A stretch of 64,000 nucleotides of DNA from Flammula alnicola. Lineage: Eukaryota > Basidiomycota > Agaricomycetes > Agaricales > Strophariaceae. A program made the translations under genes and the position numbers. The stretch is from positions 62,001-126,000 of the forward strand of contig JADNRV010000080.1 in the NCBI GenBank assembly GCA_015499995.1, written 5' to 3'. This document shows, in pieces, positions 10,203-19,151 of this stretch (positions within the stretch are counted from its first letter, which is position 1; each line of letters starts with the position of its first letter). The notes beneath the pieces are model-generated. The model was not told where the DNA came from and made no database searches. It saw only the letters and a list, made by a program, of their open reading frames with translations.

Positions 10203-12886
10203 CACCCAATAACTGAGATGATAGTCAGATAGGGAGAAAATATTAATGATATGAATTGTAGAGTAATGCAAACATTATCTACATATCTATTAGTAATAGT
10301 TCCGACGTCCGGAAATGTTTTGCTCCAATGTGCGCCCCGCCCGACTACTGCCCGACGAGGCGCGATCCCGCCTTGCCATAAACAGGCAATTCATCACATC
10401 TGTCACGTGACCACATGACGCGATCGATGGGTGATCGAAGGTGATCGATGGGTTGATTTCTCACTCTCAACCACCATCCCGCCCTCGACATTCCACCTCT
10501 TCACCAACGCGAGCCCCTCCCTCCAATGAGGGATGTGGGCTGGTACATACGACGGCACGATGATGGAAGCGAGGCGGCCGGGCAGCGAGGATGGTGAGGA
10601 TGGAGGCATGCAGGTGAGTGAGGCGAGCTGGCGCTATGACGACGATGCCGCAGCAGCGAGCAGGCTGCCACCGCTGCTGTAATGACGACGACGCACCAGC
10701 ATCTGCACCACTCCCCCTACCACGACTCACCGATGGGGTGAAGTGGGTGGCGCAAGGCAACGCGCTGGTGCAACAACGAAACAGCGCACGATGGCGCACG
10801 CCGCCGCAGCTCGCTGCCGTGGGTGCAACGGAGACGACACCGCGACACCATGCAACAACGATGCCACCATGCCACCATGCAACGAACACACACCAGCGAT
10901 ACACCCCAATGCGCCAGGTGCAGCAACAACTCCACCCCGACAGTGCGCCAACGCCGAGTCGACAACGCCACCGCCGCATCACCCGACGCACCTTCACCTC
11001 TAACAACAATGTCGCCACTGCGACTGTAGCACCGCAGCTGCAACGCCGAGGCCTGCCACTGCTGCAATGACCACAAGCGACAGGAGATGACGACGAAGGG
11101 CCAGCAGTGGCAGGCGATGCGAGATGGGGCAGGGACACGGGTGGGATCAAGGCGAGGCGATGGCGAAGGCGCAGGTGGTATGCTCGCGAGCGCATGGCAG
11201 CGGCTGCGACGTTTGTAGCCTGTGGTTGCACGTGGCGAGTCCTGCTCGTGAGTCGCAGCCCCCGCCGTGTGCTCGGAGTGGGAGGCCGAGGGTGATAGAT
11301 AGAAAGCCCAGCGTGCCATTACTAATGGCACCCTGGGTTTTTGTTATAAATATGTTCTATAGTAGCTTCCTATATAATATAATATACGAATTAACGGACA
11401 TGTAACTGCGAGAGAGTGAGCATCGAGAATGAGCACCAAGAATGGTAATGCAAATTATATGTTCCTGTCCTCAGTTCCGGACAAAATTGATATCATTAGA
11501 TTTCCATTTACGAGTAGATTTCAACTAGATATAAAAAAGAGGTGGGACGAATGAATAGCAGCCCAGGAATGGAAAATCTGTTCGAAATTGATGAGCGCTA
11601 TTTTTAGCGCCCATCCTATTCTAGCTCGCACAGAGCTAAGCTGCATCCATCCTTTCCCTCTATCCTTTGTTTATAAAAATGGTATAATTCAGTTTGTATT
11701 TATCTGTAGATTACATATATGTATATAGAATTGAGGGGACAGGAGAATAGAGGCCAAGGGAATGTAAAAACATTTCGGAGTTTTTGAAATCTATTTATAT
11801 CGCTCATCCCAGGCTATTCCGTAGCACTCTCTGAGCACCTAAAGCTGCATCCACCCTTCCCTGACCTCCCTTAGCTTAAAAATAGTACCATTAGTTTTGT
11901 ATTTACTTGTAAAGTATAACTATGTAATAATATTAATGAAATTACAAAGGGAAGAGACACTGGAGGTCAAAACATATGGCAATGCATTATTTAGCTATGT
12001 CCGCCATAGTTCCGAGGGACGACGTCATTTTTGGATCAGGAAAATATGGTTTCTGACGTGCCTGGCGCTAAAAATGGTTTAGGAGTGCCTAGAATTAAAA
12101 ATAGGTCGCCAGTATAATGATGTCATTGAAATGACGCTCTCCCGGAAATCCGGGTTATTTTTAGAACTACATCCAAAGTCATCCATTGCAATCCACCCCG
12201 TCCCGCCCCCCAGAGGGCGCGCAAATGACGGATTTGGATAGAGAAAAATTGGGGCTACCTAATGGTATTTTTTCCCCACCGAAAAGCGCCCGCGACGATG
12301 AGCGGCACCCAAAATACAACCCCGGACATCATTTGCAGCATTGTTGACAGCTATTTACCATCAGCCCCGCCCCAAATGGGACCGTCATCCAAAGCCATGC
12401 GCGCCCATCCACCCGTTCCCGCCCTCCCCGACCTGCGGCAACACCTGGAATAAATCAAATAATATATATAGACCCTAAAGGAATTTTTCCCGCGCTCAAA
12501 TGCGCCCCCAACGACGTGCAGCACCATATTTTGTGCCCGCCCATCAAATCTATGCATTATTGATGTGTATTTACTATTACCCGCCCCCTGCAAGGCTGCC
12601 CCGGCTCATCCGGCATGCTATATACAGTGTGTTGCATGGTCTTAGGCAACGGCCTAAGTGGGGCAAACCTGTCATCTATGTATAACGTATTTTAGGCCAC
12701 GGCCTAGATATCATATATAATTCTAGCTTACAAGGCTGGCTTGTCCCCGTCCTCGTCCGCGTTGCCGTGCTCATCCCCATTCCCATTCCCATCCCCGTCT
12801 TCCTCGTCTTCATCGTTGTGCTCGTCTTCGTCATCGTGCCTGTCCACGTCGCTGCCCGTGGTGCTGTTCTCGTCGCCACGCTTCTG

Positions 12887-12999
12887 GGCATCGTCGTCGC
12901 CACGCTTCTGGGCGTCGTCGTCGCCACGCTTCTGGGCGTCATCGTCGCCACGCTTCTGGGCGTCGTCGTCGCCATGCTCCTGGGCGTCGTCCTCATCGT
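12887..12999. repeat. 24-bp coding minisatellite (DDDAQKRG units)
   Basis: About five near-identical 24-bp units (GCCACGCTTCTGGGC plus CGTCGTCGT on plus) encode Asp-Asp-Asp-Ala-Gln-Lys-Arg-Gly on the minus strand in the split low-complexity gene. The near-identity of units suggests recent expansion. Confidence 0.8.
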
Positions 13000-13740
13000 C
13001 CTCATCGTCGGTGCCCGCAGACTCCGCTGGGCGCTTGCCCGACTTGACAGCAGCTCGACGGGCAGCACCGCTGTCCTCGGTGCTGCCGTCGGTGCTATCA
13101 GTGTCGTCGTCATCAGGGCGGCGCTGACGCGAGGCGGGAACAGTGGGCCGTGGGGGCATACGTGGGCCAGCCGTGGTGCGGGGTTGTGCTGGCGGTGCAA
13201 CGGCGATGCCGCTGGCCTCGAGCACCTGCTCGGACCTGGTTTCAGGGGGCTGGGGTCAGTAAATGGGATGCGGAGGAGGGGGTGGACGTACAGGGTGAGA
13301 TGGGTGGGTGTTTCGGCGGCCATGTCCTCAGCCGCCCTCATTTCGCCCGTGCGTCTGTGTGAAACGGGTCAGCGAACATAGGAAAGGGGGGGAAGAGCAA
13401 CCTACCCGCTCTTTTTCCCTCCTCGGGACCCCTTTCCCCGTCCTCGTCCCCCGCGCCTGCGCCCGCCCCGTGCACTGCGTGCACTCCCTCGTCCCCGTCC
13501 CTTCCCATGTCGAGTGGGTGCTCCCGCGGCGGCGTTGCCTTCGTCGTCCTCGTCGCCCTCTCCCTCGTCCTCATCTCTGTCGGGTGCGTCGTTTCCGGCG
13601 TTTCCGTTGTCGTCGTCGGTGCGGTCGGTTCGCGGGTGCTTGTCGGTGACCTCGTCCACGTTTTACGCCTGTCGTTTGCGGCGATTTGGGGCGGCGGCTG
13701 TAGCGACGGTGTCGCGGATAGCGCCGCTGCGCAGCATTGA

Positions 13741-13852
13741 GGTGGTGGAGCAGGTGGTCCGCATCGAGATGTGGTGGTGGTGGTAGTGGTGAGTGTGTGT
13801 GGTGGTGGTGGTGGTGGTTGTGGTGAGCATTGGTGGTGGTGGGAGCGAACAA
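13741..13852 (+). repeat. GGT-rich microsatellite
   Basis: Runs of GGTGGT interrupted by TAGTGGTGAGTGTGTG lie immediately upstream (minus-strand sense) of the first coding piece of the split gene. No gene is called here. Confidence 0.7.
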
Positions 13853-13959
13853 TGGTGGTGACGTGGCAACGTTGCAGCCGCGTCACCAACGTTCAGTAAC
13901 CGGGTGCCGAGTTGCTGACGCCGGTCGGTATATATATAACCAAAATTCATATATAACAA

Positions 13960-14308
13960 ATGGCGCCTTGGTGTAGGTGGCTACAGCGCGGCAATAGTAA
14001 TATTCTGCCAGTCAATAGTTCAATTCTCAGCTATGGCATTTTATTTTATTTTGCTATTATTATTAATATAGTAAGGGCAGGTCCACAAAATCCATGGCAT
14101 TGTCCACGGATAGTCCATGGAGTCCACACCCAAAATGGACATTGTGTGGACTTTTCGTGGACTTTTCACGGACTAAAATTTGCAATTTGGCAGGTGTTTT
14201 CACCAAAATCAAACCTGAAAAAAAATTGTAAAAAGTCCACGGATTGTCCATGGATTCCGTGGAGTCCATGGAGTCCACGTGGAACAGGTGGGGGAGTGTA
14301 AAGACCTC
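13960..14308. mobile_element. Element related to the hAT-like family, TCCACGG subterminal motif
   Basis: The right end, read inverted, starts GAGGTCTTTACACTCC, matching the GAGGTCTTTA tip of the elements at 5316-6422 and 56338-57294. Inside, 14090-14285 is filled with GTCCACGG/CCGTGGAC variants, again a private motif. A weak tRNA-like A box (TGGTGTAGG) and TTCAATTC occur at 13970-14030. The left terminus is not clear, so this may be a deleted copy. It abuts a truncated LINE RNase H region on its right. Confidence 0.5.
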
Positions 14309-14845
14309 ACAAAGTCGCGGACATACTGGAGAGAGAGTTTGGTGGTAGGAACGACAGAGGCACCGCGCATACCAGCCACGAGATCATGTGCTTCATCTTG
14401 AATCCCCCACGCCATATCAGAGGGGGACTCGATAAAAGTAACCTTGTGGTCAGGCGAGCGCCCAAACCAAGGTTCAAGTACGCGACATACCATCAGAGAC
14501 TGACTCTGAAAGGAATGCGGCGAAGGGTCCACCGATAGGCAAGCAGCATGCATCGCATCAGTGAAAATGGTAATGCGCTTAACATCCCCAAAGCCGACAG
14601 CATTGGAGATGGCCACACAAATAGCGAAGAGCTCTGCATCTGTAGATGAGGCCCTTCCGGCAGCATGACACCCAGAATAAACCTGAGCACCCTGCCGTTT
14701 GATAACTACACCAGTGGCGGCCTGCCACCCTGGAGGGCAGGAGCCATCGACACCAGTGTATGCGGCATCTGGATCATCCTCGAGAGACTCGAGAGATGCA
14801 TCCAAAATAAGCTTCCAGGCTGCTTCAGGATCTTCAGACCTGCTA
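14309..14845 (-). pseudogene. Truncated older LINE copy (RNase H region)
   Basis: The minus-strand product reads SEDPEAAW, AYTGVDGSC, SSTDAELFAICVAI and IFTDAMHAACLSVDPSPHS. It aligns throughout with the RNase H domain of the larger neighbouring LINE (RAEDPDAAW, AYAGVDG, STDAELDAI, IFTDSMHAACMSIDPSPHS) but is clearly diverged. It begins exactly where the neighbour's poly(A) ends and is cut at 14308 by the element to the left. It is the likely landing site of the second LINE. Confidence 0.75.
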
Positions 14846-15410
14846 TTTTTTTTTTTTTTTTTTTTGTTTTTAAATCAACAATTTATATACCGATGCACGA
14901 ACGCAGTCCGGACCCTATCTAATACAAGTGAGTATGCTACAATACCCAAAGCAAAAGAAAGGAATTGGCAGCTCGCAGGGGAGCATGTGGCGCGCACGAG
15001 CGCGACACGGGCGAGACTGCGCAGCAGCCTGAAACCCAAATAATGGACCTCGCAGCCCAGGAAATACAAACGCGCGGCGTTGTTAATGCTACCAAGCATA
15101 AGGTAGATATGGATTAAAAGGGGGGGTCACCCAGATGCGAGAGGAGCCTGCCAGGCCCTCCCCGATTAAATGGTAAAATTGACGTGATCATAGCTAAACG
15201 AGGACTGAAGTCCAAGCCGCCGTCCACCAAGCTGGGTCCAGAGCGACACAGCGAACGACACAACCCCTAAGGGTAGAGCCGCCCTAATCTTGAACGACCA
15301 TGTCCTCCAGCCTCTCGGCCTTCGACTGCGCTGAACCAACACTCACGGGCAGTGAGTCGCTTTGACTGCAGCGCCGCCCGCAAATGAGATTGCCCCCCAT
15401 CCAGAGTCCC

Positions 15411-18221
15411 TCATCCGACTCCGGCTTGGGGCCGGTTGAACGCAAATGCACTAGGGTTGTCGCTCAAAAATTTCTCAAGACCCCACACTAGGTGCGGGGC
15501 CCTGTGAGGTAGCATGTGCAACTTCTTGCACTTAAATAAATGAGCGCGCGTCTGAGGATAAACCCCACACGTGCACCCAAGAGCCAATGGGTCGTCAATT
15601 TTGAACCGCTCGTAATACGAGCTGATTGGGGCATGATTCATGATAGCACGGCACATGCGGGTGAACAACGGAGAGTTGCGGCCGCCCACTTCAAGCCACG
15701 GCCCTCCGCGAACGGGGGTCGGACGGAGAGGATTACCCTTTAGATCCTCTAACTCCAGAAAGTTGGAGCCAAGTAAATTGGGAACCTCGTCGACCTCTGT
15801 CGACCAGGCATCCCGCGCTACAGTATCAGCTTTATTCTTAAGCCAAGCGATAGATAAAGGGGTATTCGGTGTAACAGGTACGCCAGGAAACCCCCGAACG
15901 AGGTCATGAGCCTCTTGATGAACGCCCCACTCCATATCGGAAGGAGACTCTGCAAAAACGACTTTACGGTTGCCACCACCCTGGAACCATCGTTCAAGTG
16001 TCCGGCACACTATCAGAGATGAGCCCTGATGAGAGTGCGGGGAAGGATCAATGGACATACAAGCGGCATGCATCGAATCCGTGAAGATAACTATCCTGGT
16101 GACGTCTCTGAATGCTACCATTGCGGAGATGGCCACCGAGATGGCATCGAGCTCAGCATCAGTGCTAATAGCTCGTCCGGAAGAGTGGCATCTGGCTAAT
16201 ACCAGAGCACTCTGCCGTTTGATAACAATGCCGTTGGCGGCCTGCCAGGGCCCCAAAGAGACCAAGCCGTCGACACCAGCATATGCAGTTCCTGGCTCAT
16301 CATCACACTTCTCGATGAGTTTGTCCAGTACGATTTTCCATGCAGCATCAGGGTCTTCAGCCCTGCTGATATGGGGTTTAGCCATCCATGTAAACCAGCT
16401 CGCGTGCCGATCCATTAGACGATATCCAGGTCTGGCATCTGGAGCAAAAGGCTCCAGCTCCTCCAGACCAGCAGGGTGGAACAATGCATTGCCCACAAGT
16501 CTGCCGCGCACCTTATCACGGTGACGCTCGGTCATATTCTCCATAGCCATCTTGTGAGGAGTGGCTTTTTTAAGTAGAGGCCCAGCCATGAATGACCGGA
16601 CCGGGTGCGTGTCAACCAGGAGAGAAATCCGAGCAATCGCCCAAGAGTTCAACCTGTCCAAAAGCAGATGCATGGGCAGAAGGCCAGCAAGGGCTTCGAC
16701 GCCATGCGAGGGAGAGTTGCGGAAGCACCCAGTAATCCAAAGTCCAGCTTTACGCTGGACATTAGTAAGTTGCGCAATAAGGCCCTTGTCACGGCCCTTA
16801 CGAAAATACCACATGTGGTAACCATAAGTAATTATGGGGATAACGCACGTGCAGTAGAGGAGGCGCTTAAGATGCGGTGGCAACCCTCTGGTAGAAGACC
16901 CCAGCATTTTCATCGATACGACCAATGTAAATCCTTTGGTGGAATAATATCTCACATGCTCCTTGAACGTGAGCTTGCGATCAAAATAAAACCCAAGATA
17001 TCGCCAGAACGGCTTTGGCTTGAGCCACTTGCCTGCAGTGTAAGGTTCTTCACCCAAATCTATGGCAGGATTATAAACTGAAGCCGTGTTGTCGAAGTGA
17101 AAGATCTCTGACTTCGCGTGCTCCAGAGCGAGAGCGAACTTGGTAAAAAGCTCAAATATAATCTTGTAAGCCTTATGAAGGTTTACAACATTGGGATCGA
17201 GTCTGGCCTCCTGAGAAATCAGAGTACCATCATCTACATATGATAGAAGGTCGACCGCAAGATGAATCTCATGGCACCTCTTGTAGAAAAGATGCATGAT
17301 AGGCGCCAAGTAAATAGCTGACAGGACAGGGGACAGGGCAGAGCCCTGTCCCACCCCCACATCTGCTTGCAAAGGGTCCAACAAAAAGGAGTTCCACGCA
17401 TACTGCATCTTCCTTTCTACCAGATAAGAACTGAAAAACTTGACCACCAAAGGTGGAAAGCCAAGCTTCCGGAGAATGATCACAAGAACCTCGTGATTAA
17501 GAGAAGGAAAGAACTGAGCAAGGTCAAAGGCAAGGACGCTAGTCCTCAACCCTTTCGCCCACCCAGCCCTCACCATGTGTGTCAAAAACAGACCCGCATC
17601 TTCGGTAGAGCGCCCCCTGAACCCCCCCCCCCCCCCCACCTGATTCGGGTGAAATATATCCTGCCCGACAGCGTCGAACTGAATGCCGGGTTTGGGGATA
17701 ATAACTGACATAGACTCCTTGAAAGGGGATGGCCAATATCCCACACGCATGCAGGCATTTGCCACCGAGATGAGAACCTCCACAGAGTGGGGGTCCCGAC
17801 GTACAATCTTCTTCAAGTGGGACCAATTGACATGATCCAGACCCGGAGAAGAGAGACCAGAACACACAGAAAGAGCTTCTGTGAGTTCCAGCGGGGAGAA
17901 AGGGGCCCATTCCTGAACAGGAAGCTGCGGAATAGACTCCAAGAGAGCAGCATCATATGTTCTATCCGACGCTGAGTTGTATGTGCCATGCAGGGCATTC
18001 CACAAGGCAGGCAAATCATTGCAAGGCTCTCCACGATACTGGATCACCTCACTGGGAGGGAGCTTCCACTGCTGGACCCAATTCATCAGGTCCCACGGTC
18101 GCTTATTGGTACCCGTGATCTCTCCGATGCGATCATCGAAGAAAACACATTTTGTTTCTCGGACTATTCTCTGAAAAGACTTCCAATTCTCGGGGGAGCG
18201 ATCCCCTCGAAACTTGAGCAA
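15411..18221 (-). CDS. LINE reverse transcriptase-RNase H portion
   Basis: The 936-residue frame contains RT motifs in order: LAFDLAQFFPSLNH (motif A aspartate), QGSALSPVLSAIYLAP (motif B) and LLSYVDDGTLI (YVDD catalytic pair). A thumb and linker follow. The RNase H domain has YAGVDG, TDAELDAI and IFTDSMHAACMS, giving the acidic catalytic residues, and a C-terminal CTCGVYPQTRAHLFKC zinc-knuckle-like cluster. It shares frame with the upstream endonuclease; the break between them is one TGA at NP*WSQEC, where related elements usually have a tryptophan. Apart from that codon the frame looks intact. A poly-glycine tract (about residues 191-195) comes from a C-run at 17622-17638 and could vary in length. 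Confidence 0.88.
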   Translation of the reverse strand: MLKFRGDRSPENWKSFQRIVRETKCVFFDDRIGEITGTNKRPWDLMNWVQQWKLPPSEVIQYRGEPCNDLPALWNALHGTYNSASDRTYDAALLESIPQLPVQEWAPFSPLELTEALSVCSGLSSPGLDHVNWSHLKKIVRRDPHSVEVLISVANACMRVGYWPSPFKESMSVIIPKPGIQFDAVGQDIFHPNQVGGGGGFRGRSTEDAGLFLTHMVRAGWAKGLRTSVLAFDLAQFFPSLNHEVLVIILRKLGFPPLVVKFFSSYLVERKMQYAWNSFLLDPLQADVGVGQGSALSPVLSAIYLAPIMHLFYKRCHEIHLAVDLLSYVDDGTLISQEARLDPNVVNLHKAYKIIFELFTKFALALEHAKSEIFHFDNTASVYNPAIDLGEEPYTAGKWLKPKPFWRYLGFYFDRKLTFKEHVRYYSTKGFTLVVSMKMLGSSTRGLPPHLKRLLYCTCVIPIITYGYHMWYFRKGRDKGLIAQLTNVQRKAGLWITGCFRNSPSHGVEALAGLLPMHLLLDRLNSWAIARISLLVDTHPVRSFMAGPLLKKATPHKMAMENMTERHRDKVRGRLVGNALFHPAGLEELEPFAPDARPGYRLMDRHASWFTWMAKPHISRAEDPDAAWKIVLDKLIEKCDDEPGTAYAGVDGLVSLGPWQAANGIVIKRQSALVLARCHSSGRAISTDAELDAISVAISAMVAFRDVTRIVIFTDSMHAACMSIDPSPHSHQGSSLIVCRTLERWFQGGGNRKVVFAESPSDMEWGVHQEAHDLVRGFPGVPVTPNTPLSIAWLKNKADTVARDAWSTEVDEVPNLLGSNFLELEDLKGNPLRPTPVRGGPWLEVGGRNSPLFTRMCRAIMNHAPISSYYERFKIDDPLALGCTCGVYPQTRAHLFKCKKLHMLPHRAPHLVWGLEKFLSDNPSAFAFNRPQAGVG

Positions 18222-18245
18222 AGTGTCAGAGCACTCCTGGGACCA

Positions 18246-19149
18246 TCAGGGATTCGAACGTTTGGTAATAGAGGTCTCTTTAGCATGGGCAGACCACGCC
18301 TCTGAGAAAATCCACGCCACTTCTTGGGCCGCGGTCTCAATCTGATCCTCGGTGGTCATAGGGGCTCTTGGGTCTATGGCCGCAAGCCCTGATGTGATAG
18401 ATTTAACGAAGGCCTCAGCAGACTCCGTAGGAAGAGACATCTGAACCGCCCCGTCAGGGGCGGGAAGGATGTCCAGTGTAGTATAAATTGGAATATGATC
18501 CGACTTAAGCTGGATGTCCGGGCATCGGACAGTGGATTGGTTCACCACCTGATCGGGGGGGACAAAGGCCAGATCGATCACCGTGCTGTGTTTGGTGCGA
18601 TCTCTCGGAATGTGTGTGGGCCCAGGATTGCCAAAGGCGGCAAGCTCGAGCCCAAGGATAGCTGCAGATTGCTGCAGCGATAAGGCACATCCCTCCCGAG
18701 CGGAACCGGGGTCCCAATCTGGAGAGTGCACGTTGAAATCTCCCATCATCAGATGACAGCGGGGAAGATCACGATCGTGATCACAAAGCCAGTTAAAAGC
18801 TCCATGATCGGAATCTGAATACATGTTCAAAAGGTAAAAGGAACTCTCACCCGATGAGAGCGAGAGTACCATGATGTCGGGATGATCAATAATATCCCTT
18901 CGTTGAGCCGGGCGATACCGGGCCAGCCTAGTCGAAACATAGGTCATGACCCGAGGTCGCTCGTCAGGGGTGGTGGGGCGCACCATGGCCAGCCAGTCTG
19001 GGTGGTTGGGCGCGCCGACTACATCTTCACCCTTTCTGCTCTTCGCAGATAGGGCGGTTCTTATGTGCCTCCAGGGAGGCTCTTGGATGAATAACACGTC
19101 ATATATATTTGTACAAGTGCTAAGTATTACATCAAGGGACACCCCGTCC
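18246..19149 (-). CDS. LINE AP-like endonuclease domain (5' incomplete)
   Basis: About 300 residues with the exonuclease-endonuclease-phosphatase motifs: VLFIQEPPW, VMTYVSTRL, FYLLNMYSDSD, MMGDFNVHSPDWD, VIDLAFVPP and the catalytic SDHIPIYTTLD near the end. The N-terminal strand that normally carries the first metal-ligand Asn is missing, because the sequence meets the palindromic element at 19150. The open frame technically begins with TTG inside that element, so no true start is present. The end at 18246 is the in-frame TGA, not a natural stop; the same frame carries on into the RT. The role is to nick target DNA for target-primed reverse transcription. Confidence 0.82.
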
Positions 19150-19151
19150 AC

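Larger units (their letters stand above)
6710..12738. mobile_element. 6.0-kb element with ~1.7-kb inverted-repeat arms
   Basis: Sequence from 6710 to about 8385 is repeated inverted at about 10880-12738, with local indels. The outer ends share TATGATA(C/T)C then TAGGC(C/T)GTGGCCTA. A candidate 7-bp TSD, GCTTGTC, lies at 6703-6709 and 12739-12745, and joining across it keeps the host frame (acidic HGN-DEDGD repeat). Each arm carries two ~205-bp subterminal units that include GATTTGATGGGCGGGCACAA-like sequence. The centre (8385-10880) is GC-rich simple sequence plus a separate element (about 9424-10202). No transposase is visible, so it is probably a non-autonomous derivative mobilised in trans. 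The superfamily is unresolved: 7-bp TSD if exact, 8-9 bp with mismatch. Confidence 0.75.
4102..13737 (-). pseudogene. Unrecognised low-complexity nuclear-type protein gene, split by two transposons
   Basis: Coding pieces on the minus strand belong together. 13737-13402 starts MLRSGAIRDT and is rich in Asp/Glu, then Gly/Arg/Lys; it contains an in-frame TAA (RQA*NVD). About 13216-12746 carries VAPPAQPRTT and repeated DDDAQKRG units. 6702-6431 is an Ala/Pro/Lys repeat (AVAGAKPTA). 5315-4920 continues it and enters DFQIRCEVTEDVMELVTEIL. An exon at about 4902-4779 reads GYWILRGRVGEELTD, and the last exon, ending at 4102, contains MADYTIFIYYKKWKAID and a Lys-rich tail. The 6.0-kb and 1.1-kb insertions each remove cleanly at their TSDs with the frame kept. 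I do not recognise the family. Its position directly upstream of the KDZ-type gene, on the same strand, suggests but does not prove it is a companion gene of that element. Low-complexity acidic and basic tracts suggest a nuclear protein. Confidence 0.55.
14846..19149 (-). mobile_element. Non-LTR retrotransposon (LINE) with endonuclease, RT and RNase H, 5' truncated
   Basis: The element lies on the minus strand with poly(A) seen as T-run 14846-14865, a 3' UTR to 15410, then RNase H, RT and AP endonuclease. The 5' end reaches the palindrome boundary near 19150, and no ORF1 or complete endonuclease start is found beyond it. The open frame is continuous from endonuclease to RNase H except for one TGA at 18246-18248. 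The 3' end AAATTGTTGATT resembles the SINE at 1673-2746. I found no convincing TSD pair because the 5' flank has been replaced. Confidence 0.88.

Noticed and set aside
10467..11331. Frames of 254 and 204 codons on minus
   Set aside because: They are the inverted copies of the left-arm simple-sequence frames and share no domain with known proteins.
6733..12715. TA dinucleotide TSD (Tc1/mariner-type) for the 6-kb element
   Set aside because: The inverted similarity extends further out, and the 7-bp GCTTGTC pair rejoins the host frame, which TA does not.
18246..18248. Natural boundary between two LINE ORFs
   Set aside because: Endonuclease and RT are in the same frame and the sequence on both sides (NP, WSQEC) is continuous coding sequence; the TGA is a point nonsense change.
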